A stretch of 64,000 nt of DNA from contig JAIXRO010000102.1 in NCBI GenBank assembly GCA_027485145.1, positions 1 to 64,000 of the forward strand, written 5' to 3'. This DNA is from Hyphomonadaceae bacterium (lineage in GTDB: Bacteria; Pseudomonadota; Alphaproteobacteria; Caulobacterales; Hyphomonadaceae). The notes below the pieces were generated by a model that made no database searches, was not told the DNA's origin, and saw only the letters and a list, made by a program, of their open reading frames with translations. The position numbers and the translations under genes are program-made. Shown here piece by piece: positions 1 through 6,432 of this stretch. How positions within the stretch are numbered: the stretch's first letter is position 1; each line of letters begins with the position of its first letter.

Positions 1-2
1 AG

Positions 3-101
3 CTAAACGCGCTCGCCCTCCTGCCAGTGAAGCAGGTAGATCATCGACAGCTTGTGGCCCTGATCCAGGATCAGGGCAAAGGCAGCGGTAAGGTTTCTCA
101 C
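3..101 (-). CDS. possible 32-residue protein, unrecognised
   Basis: A short frame read from a GTG at 101..99 to a TAG at 5..3. Its GTG overlaps the TGA of the upstream gene (GTGA), the coupling seen between many real genes here. Codons are strongly G/C-ending like the neighbours, and the product would end in LLHWQEGERV. I recognise no family. It could be a tiny coupled gene, or the displaced end of the upstream gene after a frameshift; a homologue search would separate these. Confidence 0.3.
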   Translation of the reverse strand: MRNLTAAFALILDQGHKLSMIYLLHWQEGERV

Positions 102-955
102 AGGGCATCCCACGGGCTTGGCATGTTGTACGGCACGGTAATGAAATTCGCTTCGATCTGACAGATCATGCCATGGTCGATCTTGAACAGTTCCGAAATG
201 TAGAAGCTGTGCGGACGCCGGACAGGAGATTTGACCGTCCGCCCGTCAGTGAGCTGATACTCATCCAGCCGTCCGCTATGGTCGATAAAGCCAAAGGCGA
301 GAACGAGCCCGCGCTCCTCATCCACCATCGGAAAGCGCCGCGCGCGCAGGCGGTCATCATAGCGGTAGTTGCCCATGCGGAACTGCTCTTCACAGCCCAA
401 GGCAGACACAGGAACGATCTTTGCAAATTCGGGGTTATGTGTTGTCTGGACGCCGTTTTCAACACGGTTGCAGTCCGGGTGGAACTTGGTGTGAATTGTC
501 CCGTCGTTCAGCTGAAGCGTATCGAAATAGCCGTCAGACAGCTTGACCATTTCCGCGCGGGAGACGGGGGCCTCTACGCCCGCATTCAGGATCGGCTTGT
601 CCCAATAGCGGCAATTCTCAAATTTGATGCCTGAGTCAGACTGGCGGACGACAACCATCTCAGATTCGCAGACTTGTCCTTGATCATTGACCTTGAGCCG
701 CAACGTGAACGCTGATTCCTCAATGGCCTCATGAACGGTGCCGAAATAGCCGACCTGATTGGTCGCCGTATCGGCGAATTTCAGCTGATAGTCGCCGACG
801 CGAAGAATCGTGCCCCAGAGCCCGTCACCGACCTCCAACATCACATTATTCTCAGAATTCAGAGGGGAAGCGGCCCAATTGACCCGCGAGGCATCTCCGG
901 CATTTAGCGCCTCAAGATAATTGGCCAGCACGGCATAAAGTGCGTCGCGATTCAT
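98..955 (-). CDS. hypothetical protein, 285 aa, NTF2/SnoaL-like N-terminus
   Basis: Function not recognised. The start at MNRDALYAVL is preferred because the longer frame runs into the divergent gene at 1031. The opening helix (LANYLEALNAGDASRV) resembles SnoaL/NTF2-fold proteins, and the middle has charged and aromatic beta-rich stretches; it may belong to an uncharacterised DUF8021-like family (low confidence). No signal peptide or membrane segment is visible. It is divergent from a small NTF2 protein, with a perfect palindrome at 1000-1011 and a CATACAA core on this strand at 969-977 between them. Related genes in lignin clusters would suggest a lyase or isomerase, but that is inference. 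Confidence 0.7.
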   Translation of the reverse strand: MNRDALYAVLANYLEALNAGDASRVNWAASPLNSENNVMLEVGDGLWGTILRVGDYQLKFADTATNQVGYFGTVHEAIEESAFTLRLKVNDQGQVCESEMVVVRQSDSGIKFENCRYWDKPILNAGVEAPVSRAEMVKLSDGYFDTLQLNDGTIHTKFHPDCNRVENGVQTTHNPEFAKIVPVSALGCEEQFRMGNYRYDDRLRARRFPMVDEERGLVLAFGFIDHSGRLDEYQLTDGRTVKSPVRRPHSFYISELFKIDHGMICQIEANFITVPYNMPSPWDAL

Positions 956-968
956 TCTATCCTCTGCC

Positions 969-977
969 TTGTATGTT
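969..977 (-). promoter_or_regulatory. CATACAA-core motif upstream of the gene ending at 98
   Basis: On the - strand this reads AACATACAA, matching the core seen before ligM, the 40797 ligase and other operons. It lies 14 bases upstream of the start at 955. Operator function is inferred from recurrence only. Confidence 0.3.
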
Positions 978-999
978 CTGCCCTGATCGTTACACGTAA

Positions 1000-1011
1000 T
1001 AACAATTGTTA
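1000..1011. promoter_or_regulatory. TAACAATTGTTA palindrome in divergent promoter region
   Basis: A perfect 12-base palindrome between the divergent genes at 955 (-) and 1031 (+). The identical 12-mer recurs at 9103-9114, and variants occur at 5023, 6375 and 35890, always upstream of catabolic genes. Likely a regulator operator; three MarR-type regulators are encoded in the window. Confidence 0.6.
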
Positions 1012-1030
1012 CAATAGGGGAAGGCTGCAG

Positions 1031-1420
1031 ATGGCCCATACGGACGAAGAATCCGCGAACCTCAAATTGGTACGCGACGTGTATGAGAAAATTCTGATCC
1101 CGATGGACAGCACACGCGTCGATGAATTCATTTCTCCGGATTATATCCAGCACAGCTCGCTGGCCGAACCGGGCGTGGATGCGTTGAAGGCTTGGCTCGA
1201 TATAGTGAGGGTGGAATCGCCCGATGCCCAACAGACAATCCACCGCCTTTTTGCCGATGGCGACCACGTAACAACCCATGTCCACGTCGTCCGTTGGCCC
1301 GGCGATCCCGGCCTCGCGGTCTGCGACATCTTCCGCTGCGAACGCGGCAAGGTCGTCGAGCATTGGGATGTCATTCAGGAGATCCAGGAAAACCCCGTCA
1401 ACCCCAACAGCATGTTCTAA
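1031..1420 (+). CDS. NTF2/SnoaL-like protein, cytoplasmic
   Basis: A 129-residue single-domain protein of the NTF2/SnoaL cone fold. It has the typical order: helix (LVRDVYEKIL), YIQHS motif, TIHRLFADGDHV strand, then DIFRCERGKVVEHWDVIQ at the end. Family members are lyases, isomerases or hydratases acting inside the fold. No signal peptide is seen. It is first of three + strand genes, followed after 11 bases by a secreted paralogue with the same EHWDV and N-x-MF ends. The substrate cannot be read from sequence; a small aromatic or its side chain is likely from context. Confidence 0.8.
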   Translation: MAHTDEESANLKLVRDVYEKILIPMDSTRVDEFISPDYIQHSSLAEPGVDALKAWLDIVRVESPDAQQTIHRLFADGDHVTTHVHVVRWPGDPGLAVCDIFRCERGKVVEHWDVIQEIQENPVNPNSMF

Positions 1421-1431
1421 AGGAGACTGTT

Positions 1432-1878
1432 ATGCGTCGTTATGCGTTGATTGCCGCCAGCCTTTTTGCGCTGTCCTCTATGCCTGTAGAGGCAGCGAAA
1501 TGTCGACTGAAGCCCAAAGAGGTTGTGACGAAGTTCATGACCCAGCTTTATATCGATAAGGAACCGCGCGCTGCGTTCGAAAAATGGGTTGTTCCCGGCT
1601 ACATTCAGCACAATCCGATGGCAGCGACCGGGCGGGATGCGGCGATTGCGTTTCTGGAACCCTTCATGAAATCCAATCCGCATATCAGCTATTCTATCAA
1701 GCGGATCATTGCGGATGGCAATCTGGTCGCGGTGCATTCACACGGCAAGTTTGCGCCAGACGACCGGGGTATCGCCGTTGTCGACATCGTGCGCGTCGAA
1801 GGCTGCAAGGTTGTCGAGCATTGGGATGTCGTCCAGCCCGTCCCTGAAAAATCGGCTAATGAAAACGGTATGTTCTGA
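1432..1878 (+). CDS. NTF2/SnoaL-like protein with signal peptide
   Basis: A 148-residue protein opening with a cleavable signal peptide (RRYALIAASLFALSS...VEA/AK), so it is probably periplasmic. The mature part is an NTF2/SnoaL fold with YIQHNPM, IKRIIADGNLV and VVEHWDVVQ motifs, close in layout to the preceding cytoplasmic gene. An AAAGGAG Shine-Dalgarno fixes ATG 1432; the longer frame is a shadow of the upstream gene. Its TGA overlaps the ATG of the SDR gene (TGATG), indicating one operon. Enzymatic role unknown; the pair suggests the same chemistry in two compartments. Confidence 0.8.
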   Translation: MRRYALIAASLFALSSMPVEAAKCRLKPKEVVTKFMTQLYIDKEPRAAFEKWVVPGYIQHNPMAATGRDAAIAFLEPFMKSNPHISYSIKRIIADGNLVAVHSHGKFAPDDRGIAVVDIVRVEGCKVVEHWDVVQPVPEKSANENGMF

Positions 1879-2618
1879 TGCGTCGTTTTGAGGGCAAGGC
1901 CGTGCTGATCCTTGGCGGCAACGCCGGGATTGGTGCGGCCGCCGCGCAGCTTTTTGCGAATGAAGGCGCGCGGCTCGTGATCACCGGTAGGAACGAGACG
2001 ACACTCGGGGACATCGCGGCCCAAACAGGGGCGCATGCAATCCGTGCGGATATGGGCGTGCTGACCGAAAGCCGTGACGCGATTACCGCGGCGGCAGATC
2101 ACCTTGGCGGCATCGATGTGCTGTTCGTCAATGCAGGCGTAGGCGGCTTTGCCATGGTGCCTGATGTCACCGAAGACTTTTGGGATGGCATCCATGATGT
2201 CAATCTAAAGGGCGCCTTCTTTGCGATGCAGGCGGCGGTTCCGCTGATGCGCGATGGCGGCAGCATCGTGGTGACGGGCTCTATAGGCTCTGTCGCAGCG
2301 GTTCCCGGCAATGTTGCTTATGCTGCCGCCAAGGCAGGCTTGAGGGCTGTCGCACGCATCGTCGGCAAGGAGCTTCTGCCGCGCCGCATCCGCGTCAATA
2401 TGGTCAGCCCTGGGCCAACCGACACTGAAATCTTCAAGCGAGATGCGTCACCTGAAGAGATTCAGGGGATGCGTGACATGTTGTCTGGCGTTGTGCCAAT
2501 GGGCCGCATGGGCACCTCAGAAGAGATTGCCCACGCGGCCCTGTTTCTGGCGAGTGACGAAGCAAGCTTCATTAATGGCGTCGACCTTTACGTCGACGGC
2601 GGCTGCGTTGAACTATAG
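1878..2618 (+). CDS. short-chain dehydrogenase/reductase
   Basis: A 246-residue classical SDR, NAD(P)-dependent. The Rossmann glycine motif GGNAGIG is at residues 13-19, NAG at 85-87, catalytic Ser135 and the Y148-x3-K152 pair, and the C-terminal NGVDLYVDGG is typical. It starts inside the stop of the secreted NTF2 gene, so it is translationally coupled. It probably oxidises or reduces an alcohol/ketone of an aromatic side chain; substrate unknown. Its 3' end overlaps the convergent aldehyde dehydrogenase by six bases. Confidence 0.9.
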   Translation: MRRFEGKAVLILGGNAGIGAAAAQLFANEGARLVITGRNETTLGDIAAQTGAHAIRADMGVLTESRDAITAAADHLGGIDVLFVNAGVGGFAMVPDVTEDFWDGIHDVNLKGAFFAMQAAVPLMRDGGSIVVTGSIGSVAAVPGNVAYAAAKAGLRAVARIVGKELLPRRIRVNMVSPGPTDTEIFKRDASPEEIQGMRDMLSGVVPMGRMGTSEEIAHAALFLASDEASFINGVDLYVDGGCVEL

Positions 2619-4082
2619 TGCGGCGGGCTGCCCGTCGAGCAGGATGGTCTTGAGCTCCAGATAGCTCATCATGCCTTCCAGCCCGCCTTCGCGACCGACG
2701 CCGGATTGCTTGAATCCGCCAAACGGCAGGCCAAAGTCCATGCGCAGGCCGTTCTGACCAAAGCCGCCGGTGCGGACGCGGCGGGCGATACGATAGGCCC
2801 GCTCATGGTCATTGGTGAGGACCGAGCCGTTGAGGCCGTAGTTGGAGTCGTTGGCGATCCGGATGGCGTCCTCCTCGTCGTCACAAGGGATGAGGCTGAG
2901 CACTGGGCCAAAGATCTCTTCCTGCGCGATGCGGCTGTCATTCTTCACATTGGCGAAGAGGGTCGGCTCAATAAAGTAACCGCGATTGAGGTGCGCCGGT
3001 CGTCCGCCACCGGTGATAAGGTCAGCCGTCTTCTTGCCTTCCTCAATGTACATTTCGATGCGCTCCAACTGGCGCTTCATGGCGACCGGGCCAAGCTGCG
3101 TTGTCGGATCGTCCGAATAGCCGACAACGACCTTTTTCATTTCCGCAGAAATGGCACTGGCAAGTTCATCATGCCGTTTACGTGGGACGATGACGCGCGA
3201 GAGCATGGCGCAAACCTGTCCGCTCATCATCGTGATCGTGCCGGTGAGCAGGCCAGCTGCCGCCTCGATCGGGAAGTCATCTGCGATGATGGCAGCGGAC
3301 TTGCCGCCCAGTTCCAGCGTGCAGCGGGCGATCCGTTCGCCACAGACGCTGGCGATCCGTTTGCCGGCGACCGTTGAACCTGTGAAGCTGACTTTATCAA
3401 CGCCATGATTGCAGACGAGATGGTCGCTCGCCTCCCGGTGCCCGCAGACAAGATTGACGACGCCGGCGGGCACACCTGCCGCTTCGGCCGCTTCGGCGAT
3501 GATATAGGCCTCCAGCGGCGTTTCAGGGGAGGGCTTCATGATGACGGTGCAGCCCGAGGCGAGCGCATAGGCGACCTTGTTGAGCATGATGCCATAAGGT
3601 CCGTTCCAAGGGGCAATGGCCGCGACCACGCCGACGGGTTCATAGGCGACGAGGCCCACAGCGGCACCGATGGTCGGGCGTTGTTCAACGAACGAGAATT
3701 TTTCGGCCATCGCGATGATGTTGTCGAACGTCATCGTTGATCCGCCCGTCATCGGGCTGGCAAAACTTGCAAGGCCACCCATCTGGGCCGTCCATGCCTT
3801 GGCGATTTCGCCTTCCCGTTCACGCAGATGGTCTGCCATCCGCTTTAGATAGCTGATGCGCTCGGCAGGGCTGAGGGCGACCCATGGGCCATAGTCAAAG
3901 GCGTCGCGCGCAGCGGCAACGGCGGCGTCCATGTCTGCCTCATCCGCTTCCGCGACGACAGCCACGACTTGCTCGGTATTGGGCGAGACAATCTCGATCG
4001 AACGGCCGGAATGGGCCGCGCGCCATTTTCCGTCGATATACACTTTGTCAGGATGGGCCACATTTACGCCGGTCGGGGTCAT
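2613..4082 (-). CDS. NAD(P)-dependent aldehyde dehydrogenase
   Basis: A 489-residue member of the aldehyde dehydrogenase superfamily, full length. Visible are the oxyanion Asn160 (APWNGP), the FTGSTVAGK cofactor loop, the general base Glu257 (LELGGK) and nucleophile Cys291 (SGQVC). It oxidises an aldehyde to a carboxylate in the cytoplasm. A GAGGAGAATGA Shine-Dalgarno precedes the ATG. It lies 13 bases downstream of an SDR on the same strand, which suits successive alcohol-to-aldehyde-to-acid steps. A vanillin-type or side-chain aldehyde is plausible, but the substrate is not readable. Confidence 0.92.
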   Translation of the reverse strand: MTPTGVNVAHPDKVYIDGKWRAAHSGRSIEIVSPNTEQVVAVVAEADEADMDAAVAAARDAFDYGPWVALSPAERISYLKRMADHLREREGEIAKAWTAQMGGLASFASPMTGGSTMTFDNIIAMAEKFSFVEQRPTIGAAVGLVAYEPVGVVAAIAPWNGPYGIMLNKVAYALASGCTVIMKPSPETPLEAYIIAEAAEAAGVPAGVVNLVCGHREASDHLVCNHGVDKVSFTGSTVAGKRIASVCGERIARCTLELGGKSAAIIADDFPIEAAAGLLTGTITMMSGQVCAMLSRVIVPRKRHDELASAISAEMKKVVVGYSDDPTTQLGPVAMKRQLERIEMYIEEGKKTADLITGGGRPAHLNRGYFIEPTLFANVKNDSRIAQEEIFGPVLSLIPCDDEEDAIRIANDSNYGLNGSVLTNDHERAYRIARRVRTGGFGQNGLRMDFGLPFGGFKQSGVGREGGLEGMMSYLELKTILLDGQPAAL

Positions 4083-4095
4083 TGCTTCATTCTCC

Positions 4096-4998
4096 TCAGG
4101 TCAGGTCGCCAAGGTTGATCATTTTGCCTTCTGCTGCGGCGCGGTTGGCGTCACGGCGCAGCTTTTCGATATGCAGGCGTCCCTCGGGCACCGGCTCTTC
4201 GGGAAGAGCTTCAAGCGACGTGCGGTAAATCTCTTCAAAGTCCTCGGCAAACTCGGGATGCGTCAGGATGAGGCCGCGGTTCTCCGTCATGCCGGCCAAT
4301 GTTTTGCGGCCGACTTCCAGAGGGTCCATCCCCAGATCGAAGGCCGTCCCGAATTGCACCAGCTCTTCCTTGTCGGCCGGTTTGAAGCCAGAGTCCGCAA
4401 AGTCATCGGGACGCTTCAAGGCTGAATCCCAGGCATTGGTTTTGGTGAGGCCGGGGCACATGAGCGACACACCGATGCCATAAGGCGCGAGGTTGTAACG
4501 CAGCGATTCTGTGAGTCCCCGCACGGCAAACTTGCTCGCCGTGTAGATACCAGCCTGCGGGCCGGAGAGATAGGCCGCCATCGAAGCGACATTGACGACA
4601 TGGCCGCCTTCGCCATGCGCCTTCATGCCGGGAATGAAGGACACAAGGCCGTTGACCACGCCGCCATAATTGACGCCCATGATCCAGTCATGGTCCGCGT
4701 AACTTGCTTCATCGGTCGGTCCAAAGACGCTCACACCGGCATTGTTGACGAGCACATGGACCTTGCCTGCTTCTGCGGCGGCGGCTGCAAAGCCTGCACG
4801 GTCGGTCACGTCTAACTTCACGAAACGGGGGAGGGGGCGCTCATTTTGAACAAACCATGCTTCGGCATCGGCGCGATAGGCTTCATTCCGGTAACTCAGG
4901 ATCAGGTCCATGCCCGCTTCGGCAAACGCGCGGGCGATGCCAAAGCCGATCCCTGATACGCCGCCGGTGATGAAGGCGGTCTTGCCTTGCCAGTTCAT
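4096..4998 (-). CDS. SDR family oxidoreductase, LigD-like class
   Basis: A 300-residue SDR longer than the classical 250, with GGVSGIG near the N-terminus, NNAGV, the IMGVNYGGVVNGLVSFIPGM segment and Y-x3-K (YTASK). That segment and the C-terminal extension recall the LigD/LigL C-alpha dehydrogenases that oxidise the benzylic alcohol of beta-aryl ethers. Start MNWQGK at 4998 is preferred over a codon ten residues upstream because AGAGG lies 8 bases ahead. It is first in an operon with the aldehyde dehydrogenase and divergent from the NTF2 gene at 5063. Confidence 0.85.
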   Translation of the reverse strand: MNWQGKTAFITGGVSGIGFGIARAFAEAGMDLILSYRNEAYRADAEAWFVQNERPLPRFVKLDVTDRAGFAAAAAEAGKVHVLVNNAGVSVFGPTDEASYADHDWIMGVNYGGVVNGLVSFIPGMKAHGEGGHVVNVASMAAYLSGPQAGIYTASKFAVRGLTESLRYNLAPYGIGVSLMCPGLTKTNAWDSALKRPDDFADSGFKPADKEELVQFGTAFDLGMDPLEVGRKTLAGMTENRGLILTHPEFAEDFEEIYRTSLEALPEEPVPEGRLHIEKLRRDANRAAAEGKMINLGDLT

Positions 4999-5022
4999 GC
5001 AAAATCCTCTCGCCTTGCTTCG

Positions 5023-5034
5023 TAACATTCGTTA
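5023..5034. promoter_or_regulatory. TAAC-N4-GTTA inverted repeat
   Basis: TAACATTCGTTA keeps both arms of the TAACAATTGTTA palindrome found at 1000 and 9103. It sits in the divergent region between the SDR (4998, -) and the NTF2 gene (5063, +), four bases before a CATACAA-type motif. Confidence 0.45.
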
Positions 5035-5037
5035 GCA

Positions 5038-5048
5038 AAGCATACAAA
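5038..5048 (+). promoter_or_regulatory. CATACAAA-core motif upstream of NTF2-like gene
   Basis: AAGCATACAAA, followed by TC exactly as at 40763-40773. It lies just before the AGAGGAGAG Shine-Dalgarno of the gene at 5063. The same core is found upstream of ligM and several other operons; operator function is inferred from recurrence. Confidence 0.45.
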
Positions 5049-5062
5049 TCAAAAGAGGAGAG

Positions 5063-5761
5063 ATGAGGATGTCCGACGTCAATTCGAGACTGGCCGCGCT
5101 GGAAAACCGCGTGGGCGAACTGGAAGATATCAATGCGATCCGCCGCCTCCACTGGGCCTATGGCTATTATATCGATTTTAATCGCGCGGATGACGTGGCG
5201 GAGCTTTTTGCAGAGGACGGTGAGGTCATCTTCCTGTCTGGCGTCTATAAGGGCCGCGAAGGCGCCCGCCGCCTTTATGGCACCTGGTTCAAGAGCCTGT
5301 TCCTCGCACCCGGCGAAGAAGGCCCGGCCTATGGCTTCCTGCTCGACCATTTCCAGATGCAGGACATTATCACCGTCGCGCCAGACCGGCAGACCGCCAA
5401 GGGGCGCTTCCGGGGCATGTTGTTTGGCGGGAGCCACGAAAGCCGCGAGTTCAAGCCTGAAGGCCTGCCGCTCCAGTTCATGGAGGCCGGGATTTACGAG
5501 AATGACTATGTCCGCGAAGACGGCGTGTGGAAGATCAAGCGGCTCGATTATATGATGCAGTGGCAGGGCGATTATGAAGCCGGTTGGTCAAAGACGACCG
5601 CCCACCTTCAGCCGCTCACCGAATGCTTCCCCGCCAACCCGATTGGCCCGGACACCATCCGCAGCGATGAAATTCGGCAGACCTGGCCGCACCGCCATGA
5701 TGTGCCGATGCACTTTGCCCATCCACGCTTTGGTGCCGTGATCGCTGGGCAGCAGGGCTAA
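5063..5761 (+). CDS. SnoaL/NTF2-superfamily protein, LsdE-like candidate
   Basis: A 232-residue protein with a short N-terminal coiled coil (SRLAALENRVGELEDI), then a SnoaL_4-type NTF2 fold (RRLHWAYGYYID, VAELFAEDGEV, FLLDHFQMQDII) and a Trp/Tyr-rich C-terminus (WKIKRLDYMMQWQGDY). A second copy of this architecture is at 26933-27670. From memory, LsdE, the gamma-formaldehyde lyase that makes lignostilbene from beta-1 dimers, belongs to this superfamily, and a lignostilbene dioxygenase is in the window, so a dimer lyase is a reasonable candidate role. Substrate specificity cannot be read. GAGGAGAG precedes ATG 5063; an ATG two codons later is possible. Confidence 0.75.
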   Translation: MRMSDVNSRLAALENRVGELEDINAIRRLHWAYGYYIDFNRADDVAELFAEDGEVIFLSGVYKGREGARRLYGTWFKSLFLAPGEEGPAYGFLLDHFQMQDIITVAPDRQTAKGRFRGMLFGGSHESREFKPEGLPLQFMEAGIYENDYVREDGVWKIKRLDYMMQWQGDYEAGWSKTTAHLQPLTECFPANPIGPDTIRSDEIRQTWPHRHDVPMHFAHPRFGAVIAGQQG

Positions 5762-5789
5762 GAAGTCGCAGAAGGCGCTGCGCGTTGGC

Positions 5790-6254
5790 TTAGTGGCCAG
5801 CGCGGTGGTGCCAGCCCATCACCTGATCATAGAGTTTGTCGAGAACCGCAGACATACCCGCGCGTTCATTGGGTTCCAGCGTGCTGAACAGGAAGGTTGC
5901 GACATCTTCCATGCGCGGACCCATCTCGCGATAGGCGCGCCAGCCTTCTGCGCTGAGCCGATGAGGTTTGCGTCGCCTGTTGGAACTGTCGATTACTTCT
6001 TCGACCCAACCACGTTCAGAAAGAGACGCAAGGGCCCGGCTGACGTTCATGGGGATCATGCCCATGAGTTCAGCAAGCTCGTGGCCGGCACGTTCCCCTT
6101 CGCCGCCAAGGGCGATGATGATCTTCAGTTCATTGGGGGAGACCCCAACCGGCAAAGCCACACCGTCGCGCATCGGGCTGTTAATTAGCGTCGCAAAACG
6201 CAGCATTGATATGAGCAGCGCGACATCACTGTTTTCGGGTTGTTGTGTGGCCAT
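5790..6254 (-). CDS. MarR-family transcriptional regulator
   Basis: A 154-residue winged-helix MarR-type regulator. The recognition region is ELAELMGMIPMNVSRALASLSERGWV, followed by the wing with SSNRRRKPHRLS. Such proteins are usually dimeric repressors released by a small aromatic ligand. It is divergent from the TonB receptor at 6433; the region between holds a TAACAATAGTTA near-palindrome and a TGTATGCA core, so it may control that receptor and itself. Confidence 0.88.
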   Translation of the reverse strand: MATQQPENSDVALLISMLRFATLINSPMRDGVALPVGVSPNELKIIIALGGEGERAGHELAELMGMIPMNVSRALASLSERGWVEEVIDSSNRRRKPHRLSAEGWRAYREMGPRMEDVATFLFSTLEPNERAGMSAVLDKLYDQVMGWHHRAGH

Positions 6255-6360
6255 GACCCCTCCGTTGTCGGGCGCCTAGCGGCCTTGATGCCAATTTGCC
6301 ACGGTTAGCAATAAAATTTTCTGCACTAGGTTGGACCCATTTTACCTCTTGCAATGCGAA

Positions 6361-6371
6361 ACTGTATGCAT
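6361..6371 (-). promoter_or_regulatory. GCATACA-core motif upstream of TonB receptor
   Basis: Reads ATGCATACAGT on the - strand, close to the TTGCATACAAA sites at 20390 and 40763. It lies four bases from the TAACAATAGTTA site, so the two recurring motifs are side by side here. Confidence 0.35.
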
Positions 6372-6374
6372 CAC

Positions 6375-6386
6375 TAACAATAGTTA
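6375..6386. promoter_or_regulatory. TAACAATAGTTA near-palindrome before TonB receptor
   Basis: Differs from TAACAATTGTTA by one base at the centre and keeps the ACTAACAA left side seen at 9101. It lies 47 bases upstream of the TonB receptor start and downstream of the divergent MarR gene. Confidence 0.45.
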
Positions 6387-6432
6387 CGGTGACCGGATCC
6401 AGTTCGGCGCCCCTAGCAGGAGAGGACTGAGA

